Both the position numbers and the translations under genes were made by a program. Shown here piece after piece: positions 1-6,203 of a stretch of DNA of 13,594 nucleotides. A model generated the notes under the pieces. It was not told the DNA's origin. It saw nothing but the letters and a program-made list of their open reading frames with translations, and did not search any database. Each line of letters begins with the position of its first letter. Within the stretch, counting starts at the first letter, position 1. This stretch comes from Hepatocystis sp. ex Piliocolobus tephrosceles. Its lineage: Eukaryota > Apicomplexa > Aconoidasida > Haemosporida > Plasmodiidae. The DNA lies in contig CABPSV020000551.1 in NCBI GenBank assembly GCA_902459845.2, positions 1 to 13,594 on the forward strand. Reading direction: 5' to 3'.

Positions 1-31
1 ACTCTTTATTTGCCACGTTTTTTTTTTTTTT

Positions 32-67
<36 letters not shown>

Positions 68-299
68 TATAAACACATATAAACACTTACAAACATATGC
101 AAACACAAATATATATACACGCTTTATTTATCTGCAAACTGTACACAACTCCAATGCTTAATTAATTCATTTTGATTGTGTACATTTCGTGTTATGTTAT
201 TATATGTTTTATGTCTCACCCATGAAACAAAAAAAAAATAAAAAAAGCTTCAAAAGTGAAAGGGTATAATTTGTTGGCTCTAGTGGAAAAAGGTACAGC
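1..299. other. Non-coding flank upstream of the LRR gene
   Basis: No coding frame or RNA gene is visible. The stretch begins with a compound simple repeat (T run, then CT, then AT, about 18-66), followed by A+T-rich sequence with runs of A near 229-246. It most likely holds the promoter and 5' UTR of the gene that follows. No individual promoter element can be named with confidence. Confidence 0.6.
18..66. repeat. Compound microsatellite T(n)-CT(n)-AT(n)
   Basis: A T run of about 15 is followed by about eight CT units and then about nine AT units. Such compound tracts are common between genes in very A+T-rich apicomplexan genomes. They are likely length-variable between isolates. Confidence 0.9.
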
Positions 300-896
300 A
301 TGCCAATTAAAATTACGTTGTTGTCAAATTATGTGACAAACAATTACGCTGTGAATGGGTGTTCTTATTCATATTCATGTGGGTGTACATATACTCACTT
401 GTTTATATACTTACATTTTTATATACTCATTTATATATTTATTTTGGCCCATTTTAATCCCTAAAGGTGGTAGCACATCTTCAGAGAAAGAGTTAGAAGA
501 ATCAAAAAACTCAGAAGAATCAGACCTTTATGGAGAAAGTGAAATATATAGAAGTGACAAAAACACAGATGATATGAATAGTTCTCAATATACATATTCT
601 TCTTTAGCAATTTCTGAATATGAAAATTTAAGATTTAGAGATATACATTATAATGATAATTCATATGAGAATATATTTAATAATAAAGATCCTAAAATAA
701 ATGTTACTTATTTGTATGACGTGGTTGAATTTATGCTTATTGATGACAATCAGGTATATATCTTGCTACTACTTTTACTACTACTACTACTACTACTTTT
801 ACTACTACTTTTACTACTACTACTACTACTACTACTTTTACTACTTACTACTACTATTACTATTACTACTACTACTACTTTTACTACTACTACTTT

Positions 897-934
<38 letters not shown>

Positions 935-935
935 T

Positions 936-967
<32 letters not shown>

Positions 968-2299
968 TTACTACTACTACTACTACTACTTTTACTACTA
1001 CTACTACTACTACTTTTACTACTACTACTACTACTACTACTACTTTTACTACTTTTACTACTACTACTTTTACTACTACTACTACTTTTACTACTACTAC
1101 TTTTACTATTATTATTACTATTTTTTTTCTTTTTTATACTACTATGCAGCATAAATTACCTGTAATACAAGTGCTATGGATGGAACTGCTTGTTTTGAAC
1201 CTAAATTTTTACAAATGTGTACGACATATAGAAGAAGAATTTTTAGTGTACAGATTCGAGATATACGAGAATACAACGGTAAAGGTAGAAAAACAAAGTG
1301 AAGAAAAATTTAAAATGTTATTAAAATTGAAGGATACAAACAATAATTCAATTACATGTTGTCTGGTAGGTATTAATGAAAAAATGCAGTCAATATGTGA
1401 TAATATAATACAAAGAGTTTTGTTATTGAAATATATAAAACATTTACAAACAAAAAATATGGGTACTATTTATAATGCTGCAATGTTTTTTTTATATGAT
1501 AAAAAATTATTAGATTTAAAAAATGTAAAATATGATGCAGAAGCAGATTCTATCATACTTTCTTATTCAGAAAATATAACAGATGTACATAGCATTAATT
1601 TATCAAATAGAAAAATGAATATTTTACAATTACATGAGTTTTTAACAAATTCAAATATTAAACAATGTTTTACTCTAAACTTAACAATGAATCCATTATT
1701 TTTGGAGGAAACTGAATTAAGTACAATACAAAATGAAATAAATGAAATCATTAACGTTTTAAAAAATATTAATTTAAATGAAATTATTTTAGATTTTATT
1801 AACTTATCAAACACATGTGGTGAATATTTTATTTCTAATTTAATATTAAACACTGATCTCCTTTCTTTAAGTTTATTAAAATGTAATTTAAATTCTAGTA
1901 ATATAACTAATATTACAAATACGATACTTGACAAAAGCAACCCTTCAATGTTATATTCAATAACACACTTAAATGTCGAATTCAACGAATTAATTTATTC
2001 TGATATTAAAACACTTATAAAAACAATACAAAAAATAAATAAAAATTTTAAAAAATTATATATTTATGGTAATTTAATACAAACTGATATTTTTGAAATT
2101 TCTTACTATTTTAAACAAAGAAAAGCAATTATTGAAACAAAAAAATATTATAAACATGTATTAAACATTTTTCATTTTAATAATATTTATAAAATCAAGT
2201 TACATGTTTCTTTTAGTTTAAGGGGTATTGCTGAATGGATAAAATCGGTGAGTCCTGTGTTGTCATTTATATTATGTTAATATTATTTTGTTACTATAA

Positions 2300-2349
<50 letters not shown>

Positions 2350-2427
2350 ACACATATGTATACATTTGTCTAGTTTGACACTAAAAACGTATATGAGTGT
2401 GCGAACATTTTAAAATATGTTTTTTTT

Positions 2428-2468
<41 letters not shown>

Positions 2469-3118
2469 TTAGGATAATAACGAGTTTTTGCTATTTGAGT
2501 TGTACTTTATTTATTTATACACAATTATACCCGAAAAGAAGGTCTACATAATTAAAGACGTTTCTTTTGCTAAAAAAGGAGAGTTGTTAATATTGAATGT
2601 TCATGCGTTAGATGACAACAAAAAAGTAACTCTTCAATTAAATTTGTTTAAAAATACTATTATGTTGCAATTTTTAAATATTGTGAAAAAAGGGTAATTT
2701 AAAAAAGAAAAACGAGCACATTTTCGCAAATTTACATGTTCTTACTTTCACATTTTCGCAAATTTTCATGTTCTTACTTTCACATTTTCGCAAATTTTCA
2801 TGTTCTTACTTTCACATTTTCGCAAATTTTCATGTTCTTACATTCACATGCTTTATTTTACTTTTTTACTCACAGAATTTTCGCTGAAAATTATTATTAT
2901 GAACAAACTAATAATAACAAAGAAATAAATAACAATATATTAACCTATTTTATTGGGAAAAACGAAAATGTATTTTGAAAAAAGAAAAAAAGTTACCAGG
3001 ACAACTGTGTTATGGTTGTTACGATTTTTTGTATTTAATTGTGTACGCTATATTTTATTATCTAAACTAACACGCGCACATCTATATATACATATATGTA
3101 TAAACTCACTTGATAATT

Positions 3119-3151
<33 letters not shown>

Positions 3152-3812
3152 CTCCATTTATGTTTAGGACCTGAACTTTTATCACTACAATGTTACTAGC
3201 AAAGAAATTCATTATATTTTAGACTTTTGTAAAAATAATACTGTAACAAATATAAATATGAGTTGTTGTTATTTAAAAAATGAAGACATTTTATATTTTA
3301 ATCAAACAAAAGATTATTTGTATAATATAAAAGTTTATAAATTGTCATTAAATCACAACTTGATTAATTATATGTTAGATATTAATGAATTCATTAAATT
3401 TATATCCAATTTTAAAATTTACTTGTAAGTTATTTTTGTATATACACATACATATATGTACATATACACATACATACATACATACATACATACATACGTA
3501 TGTATATATATATATTTGCATGCTTTTTCCATTTTTAGCAAACTAGATTTAAGTTATTTGAACATAGGATTAAATCCCTTTGTGGCAAAACTTTTTTTAT
3601 ACATTTTGAATAATAACAAGTGCAAAATATTAAAGTAAGATTAAGAAGAAAAAAAAAAAAAAATAGAAACAAAAAGAAGAACAAACACGAATACAACAAA
3701 AACATAAACTGTTATCATACATCGATATATATATATATATATATATATACATACACATTTAACACAAACAGACACATAAAAACTTTGTCAACTACGAAAT
3801 TTACATTTTATG

Positions 3813-3846
<34 letters not shown>

Positions 3847-4296
3847 AGCTTTGAGTATTGTAATCTAACAAATTTTTTTTTAACAAGTATTAATGAGAAT
3901 AGCGAGGAACTAAAAAAAAATAACTACTTAATGATTTTATCCTTACAATATAATACATTTACTGACATAGTAGCACTTTTGCATTTTGTGAACAACATAA
4001 TTTTTAAATGTATGCGCATTAGAAAAATATTTATTTCTTCTAATAATTTAAACCAACATGACGTTGATAGAATTTTAAAAAATGCATCAAAACAAAATAT
4101 TGTATCATTTCAACAAAGTTATGTTACACCTGCATGCTCACATAAAATAAAGAAAAGAATTTTAAAATTAAAAAAAACAGACATTTATGATAATGATGAT
4201 TATAAAATTGAAATAAACCAAAAGGAAAAACAACTAATTGAAAAATATGTTTTAAACACTAAAAATAAATTTGATTTAGTTAACAAAAATAAATAA
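300..4296 (+). CDS. Multi-exon leucine-rich-repeat protein (reconstructed by splicing)
   Basis: Predicted exons are about 300-384 (first exon, 3' edge uncertain), 467-753, 1150-2247, 2473-2693, 2876-2969, 3168-3424, 3539-3634 and 3849-4296 (TAA). Every internal junction from 467 on has a GT donor and AG acceptor and keeps the frame: phases 0, 0, 2, 0, 2, 2 in order. The spliced product is about 850-860 residues. It has an acidic Ser/Glu-rich N-terminus (ELEESKNSEESDLYGESE). Irregular ribonuclease-inhibitor-type LRRs follow, for example LLSLSLLKCNLNSSNI, ITHLNVEFNELIYSDI, KLDLSYLNIGLNPF, LNFEYCNLTNFFL, LMILSLQYNTFTDI and IRKIFISSNNLNQHDV. Several LRR units are only complete after splicing: the Asn of LNFEYCNLT is made across the 3634/3849 junction. 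That is strong internal support for the model. The C-terminus is Lys/Asn-rich. No signal peptide or membrane segment is convincing once the predicted first intron is removed. I do not recognise the ortholog. LRR proteins usually bind other proteins; the partner is unknown. A start at 355, read without the first intron, is the main alternative. Confidence 0.75.
385..466 (+). other. Predicted first intron of the LRR gene (boundaries uncertain)
   Basis: The open frame starting at ATG 300 reads MPIKITLLSNYVTNN and onward until a TAA at 462-464. The frame used by the next exon runs open across the same T/A-rich stretch. A phase-1 intron with donor GTACAT at 385 and acceptor CCCTAAAG ending at 466 joins the two frames. 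Donors at 361 or 379 with the same acceptor also keep frame, as do donors at 359 or 383 with an acceptor at 473. The hydrophobic peptide read from the unspliced stretch looks like translated intron sequence, not a real transmembrane segment. Confidence 0.5.
754..1149 (+). repeat. Intron made of TAC / TTTTAC microsatellite
   Basis: Donor GTATAT follows codon CAG (751-753) and acceptor ACTATGCAG ends at 1149; the next codon is CAT, so the intron is phase 0. Its length is 396 nt, a multiple of three. From about 768 to 1110 it is almost purely TAC units interspersed with TTTTAC, and a T-rich tract at about 1119-1136 precedes the acceptor. Positions 766-1145 contain no G, so no AG occurs before the predicted acceptor. 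None of the repeat codons (TAC, ACT, CTA, TTT) is a stop, so all three forward frames stay open. If retained it would add a Leu/Thr homopolymeric block of 132 residues. Confidence 0.8.
2248..2472 (+). other. Intron with two poly-T tracts of about 40 nt
   Basis: The donor is a perfect GTGAGT after codon TCG (2245-2247). The acceptor TTTTTTTGTTAG ends at 2472, phase 0. Two uninterrupted T runs, 2305-2347 (43) and 2430-2467 (38), fill over a third of the intron. Retention would stop translation at TAA 2278-2280. Confidence 0.8.
2694..2875 (+). other. Intron carrying the 32-bp minisatellite
   Basis: The donor GTAATT after AAAAAAGG and the acceptor TTTACTCACAG join two phase-2 ends to make a Gly codon. 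Retention meets an immediate in-frame TAA at 2695-2697. The downstream exon (2876-2969) reads IFAENYYYEQTNNN and leads into the next LRR unit. Confidence 0.7.
2717..2844 (+). repeat. 32-bp tandem repeat, four copies, inside an intron
   Basis: Four head-to-tail copies start at 2717, 2749, 2781 and 2813, each beginning CACATTTTCGCAAATTT and ending CATGTTCTTAC plus three bases. A partial fifth begins at 2845. Copies 2 and 3 look identical; copy 1 has TTTACATG in place of TTTTCATG, and copy 4 ends in ATT, not TTT. The unit is not a multiple of three, so copies read in shifting frames, as expected for non-coding DNA. The array fills about 70% of its 182-nt intron. Confidence 0.92.
2970..3167 (+). 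other. Intron with T30 tract
   Basis: Donor GTATTTTG after codon AAT; acceptor TTATGTTTAG ends at 3167; phase 0. A T30 run lies at 3120-3149. The joined protein reads GKNENV-type sequence into DLNFYHYNVTSKEIH, which continues the LRR pattern. The exact donor is less certain than the acceptor, because the upstream exon is short and Asn-rich. Confidence 0.6.
3425..3538 (+). other. Intron with TACA microsatellite
   Basis: A consensus donor GTAAGT at 3425 and acceptor CATTTTTAG ending at 3538 join phase-2 ends to make a Phe codon. The interior is (TACA)n, with about eight consecutive units near 3465-3496, followed by TATA. Confidence 0.85.
3635..3848 (+). other. Intron with A-rich, AT and T31 tracts
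   Basis: Donor GTAAGA at 3635 and acceptor TTTTTGCAG ending at 3848 join phase-2 ends to make an Asn codon that completes an LRR strand (LNFEYCNLT). It contains an A run near 3650-3663, an AT array near 3725-3748 and a T31 run at 3814-3844. Confidence 0.85.
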
Positions 4297-4510
4297 AAAA
4301 GACTTTAAACAAGTTCGTTATAATTTGAGTGTTACAAAACCGCGCAGTTGCAATACTTAATAAACATGAAATTTGTTCTGTTTTTTTTTTTTCTTTTTTT
4401 TTTCATTCGTAGAAAAAATATTTGTAAACATGCATACGTGTATATTAGTACGTATGTATGCGTTTTTTTTTTTTTTTTTTTTTTTTTTTTTGTTATTTTC
4501 CGCACGAGTT

Positions 4511-4594
4511 TTTTAAATACGTTTTTTAATACGTTTTCTAATACGTTTTTTAATACGTTTTCTAATACGTTTTTTAATACGTTTTTAAATACGT
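4511..4594 (+). repeat. 12-bp tandem repeat, about seven copies
   Basis: Units of the form AATACGTTTTTT and AATACGTTTTCT alternate, with TACG as the invariant core at 12-bp spacing (the last spacing is 11-12). The alternating T/C at one position suggests duplication of a 24-bp dimer. The array runs into a T run ending at 4609. Confidence 0.88.
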
Positions 4595-4653
4595 TTTTTT
4601 TTTTTTTTTAACCTATGCAACAAATTTGTTACATAAGCAATGTACGCACATGC

Positions 4654-4693
<40 letters not shown>

Positions 4694-4813
4694 TTTTTTT
4701 TTTTTTTTTTGTATACTAAACATAAAAATTATACTGGCGTATGTATGAAGCTATATACAATGTAATATATATATATATATATTAATTTTTGGCAAACGCT
4801 CTTGTGCGTGCGT

Positions 4814-4846
4814 ATCAGCTTGTAATGCTAATATGCATAAGCTGAT
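4814..4846. other. Small inverted repeat (hairpin)
   Basis: ATCAGCTT (4814-4821) is the exact reverse complement of AAGCTGAT (4839-4846). An inner ATGC/GCAT pair (4825-4828 with 4835-4838) continues the stem after a 3-nt bulge, leaving a 6-nt loop. It is richer in G+C than its surroundings. No function is known. Confidence 0.55.
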
Positions 4847-4905
4847 CACCCATTTATTTTATGTTTTAAAATCTTTTATATTATGTAAAAATAAATAAAT
4901 GATCA
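4843..4905 (-). other. 18-bp foldback, fully paired only in a minus-strand RNA
   Basis: The arms 4843-4860 and 4888-4905 are inverted repeats of 18 positions that differ at three adjacent positions (CCC opposite AAA). In a plus-strand RNA these three are C/A mismatches. In a minus-strand RNA they become three G-U pairs, giving an unbroken 18-bp stem with a 27-nt loop. The ends are TGATCA on both sides. It shares TGAT with the preceding hairpin, so the two cannot form together. Chance A+T-rich pairing is possible. Confidence 0.45.
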
Positions 4906-5078
4906 AAACAATTGTTTAAATGTTAGTAATGTTAGTAATGCTAAAGTTTTGTATATATATATGTAGGTGTACACGTAAAACATTTTATTTATAATTTTTT
5001 CTTTTCTTGTACAAACAAAAACTGTAAAGTAACATTTATCCGAGTTTAACTAACGCACTCTGCAAACCGGAGAAAAAG

Positions 5079-5206
5079 CAAAGAAAGAAAAAAAAGGCAA
5101 AAAAAAAAAGGAAAAACACAAGCAAAAAAAAGGAAAAACACAAGCAAAAAAAAAGGCAAAAAAAAGAAAAAAAAAGGCAGAAAAAAAGAAAGCAAAAAAA
5201 GAGGGA
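5079..5206 (+). repeat. Purine-rich low-complexity block
   Basis: Almost only A and G with scattered C. It includes a duplicated unit of the form AAAAAAAGGAAAAACACAAG (two copies around 5102-5145) and degenerate AAAAAGGC units. It lies about 150-280 bp upstream of the Yos1-like start, so it may be part of a 5' UTR or promoter. Confidence 0.75.
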
Positions 5207-5238
5207 AACATTATATATATCTGTAGCACTTGTAAATT

Positions 5239-5337
5239 ACTTTATTTTTTTTATTATTTTTATTATTTTTATTTTTTTATTTTTTTACTTTTTTATTTTT
5301 TTATTTTTTTACTTTTTTATTTTTTTATTTTTTTTTA
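5239..5337 (+). repeat. T-rich tract of TTTTTAT/TTTTTAC units
   Basis: A degenerate array of runs of five to eight T separated by single A or AC ends about 22 bp before the start codon at 5360. It could be a nucleosome-poor promoter element or a U-rich 5' leader. The sequence does not say which. Confidence 0.75.
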
Positions 5338-5359
5338 TCGTTTTCCTACATTTTCAAAA

Positions 5360-5590
5360 ATGAGTATGTATTTTTTTTTATTATTCGAAAGTGTGGTATT
5401 GCTGATAAATAGTGTTTTAATTATAAATGAGAAGAAGCTAAAAAAATATAAAAGGATAGACATCAGCTTAAATAGTAATGACATTTTTGATAATATGAAG
5501 CTGCTATTTTATACAATAAGAATTTATTTTAAAATACCTTTAATTTTTCTTAATTTATTATGTATAATCATTGAATTTTTATTTGGATAG
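5360..5590 (+). CDS. YOS1: Yos1 / IER3IP1-like small ER-Golgi transport protein
   Basis: A complete 76-residue single-exon gene. The Yos1/IER3IP1 family is about 80 residues long. It has an N-terminal hydrophobic helix, a short cytosolic or lumenal middle and a C-terminal hydrophobic helix ending in a conserved Phe-Gly. Here the first helix (about residues 3-22) contains LLFESVVLLINSVLIINEKK, corresponding to the family's LLxAxLLxxNAxxxLxExR pattern. The middle is shorter than usual. The C-terminus carries the diagnostic run: basic-hydrophobic IRIYFKIPLIFLN, then a helix ending in LLFG-like EFLFG. In yeast, Yos1 works with Yip1 and Yif1 in COPII vesicle formation and ER-to-Golgi transport; that role is inferred here by homology. 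The ATG at 5360 puts the hydrophobic helix at the correct distance from the N-terminus; a second ATG at 5366 is also possible. The stop is TAG. Neighbouring genes are unrelated. Confidence 0.88.
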   Translation: MSMYFFLLFESVVLLINSVLIINEKKLKKYKRIDISLNSNDIFDNMKLLFYTIRIYFKIPLIFLNLLCIIIEFLFG

Positions 5591-5885
5591 TTTTTAACAC
5601 ATAGCGTTAGTGTACGCATGTGTTTTTGATTAAATGTGAGCATATATATACCCCAAGCGTATTTATATGTATACATTCACACATATGATGGTATATATAC
5701 CCTATCTACTTTTATATCTGTTTATTAATATTTGAACTTTTTTTTTTTTTTTTATTTGCCTCAATGTATATGTACATGTAAATGCGCGCACATGTTTACG
5801 TGTTCTTATCAAAATTAGTTACGAAATAATTTCATCCTATCATAGCTTATCTTTAATAAGCACATATGTAAGTAATGATTTAATA

Positions 5886-5888
<3 letters not shown>

Positions 5889-5936
<48 letters not shown>
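5889..5936 (+). repeat. Poly-A tract of 48 nt
   Basis: An uninterrupted run of 48 A between genes. A duplicated TTTAATAAGCA motif lies just upstream (5851-5861 region and 5879-5889). It is long enough that its exact length should be treated with caution because of sequencing and assembly slippage. Confidence 0.9.
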
Positions 5937-5937
<1 letters not shown>

Positions 5938-6074
5938 CGTGAATTATAGCTTATGTTGTTTTTTTATTTAATATATTTATATAATTGCGTACACATGATG
6001 TGAGAACAAACTCTTATGGACACACATTGACTTCTTGTTTAACTGATAAATGTTACACCCTTATGCTTTATCAT

Positions 6075-6163
6075 TATCTTTATCTTTATCTTTATCTTTA
6101 TCTTTATCTTTGGCTTTGGCTTTGGCTTTGGCTTTGGCTTTTTTTTTTTTTTTTTTTTTTTTT
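6075..6163 (+). repeat. Compound hexanucleotide array: six TATCTT, five TGGCTT, then T25
   Basis: Six exact TATCTT units (6075-6110) switch abruptly to five exact TGGCTT units (6111-6140) and then to a T run ending at 6163. The two units differ at two adjacent positions (AT versus GG). The array ends about 40 bp upstream of the GCP start codon. Confidence 0.93.
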
Positions 6164-6203
6164 AGTTTCACCCTAACATTATACACATTCATCTCATTCA
6201 GAT

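Larger units (their letters stand above)
4297..5359. other. Intergenic region between the LRR and Yos1-like genes
   Basis: About 1.06 kb with no supportable gene. It holds T runs (for example 4463-4491), a 12-bp tandem repeat, AT microsatellites near 4662-4687 and 4766-4782, two overlapping foldback elements at 4814-4905, a purine-only low-complexity block and a T-rich block just before the next start codon. It must contain the LRR gene's 3' end and the promoter and 5' UTR of the Yos1-like gene. Confidence 0.7.
5591..6203. other. Intergenic region between the Yos1-like and GCP genes
   Basis: About 610 bp with no supportable gene. It contains a T run near 5739-5752, a 48-nt A run, a compound hexanucleotide array and a T run at 6139-6163 that ends in TTTAG. 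A second AG (ATTCAG, ending 6201) lies just before the GCP start, so a spliced 5' UTR leader is possible. Confidence 0.65.

Noticed and set aside
841..1152. Minus-strand Ser-rich open frame and plus-strand Leu-rich frame over the TAC repeat
   Set aside because: They are translations of the same trinucleotide array in other frames. The tract sits between good splice sites and has no non-repetitive coding content of its own.
1563..1985. Minus-strand 140-codon open frame
   Set aside because: It lies antisense to the LRR-coding exon, which shows clear LRR periodicity on the plus strand. The antisense product is a hydrophobic by-product of A+T bias.
2717..2844. Possible CRISPR array (32-bp regularly spaced repeat)
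   Set aside because: The copies are directly abutting with no spacers, and the genome is eukaryotic. It is a minisatellite.
2736..2978. Open frame of Phe/His-rich repeats running into the Asn-rich exon
   Set aside because: Its first half is the translated 32-bp intron repeat. Only the part after the acceptor at 2875 is kept, as an exon.
4969..4976. GTGTACAC palindrome, and other GTGTAC occurrences, as ApiAP2 sites
   Set aside because: GnGTAC-like hexamers recur many times in the TGTATA-rich intergenic DNA here. Without conservation or binding data no single copy can be called a regulatory site.
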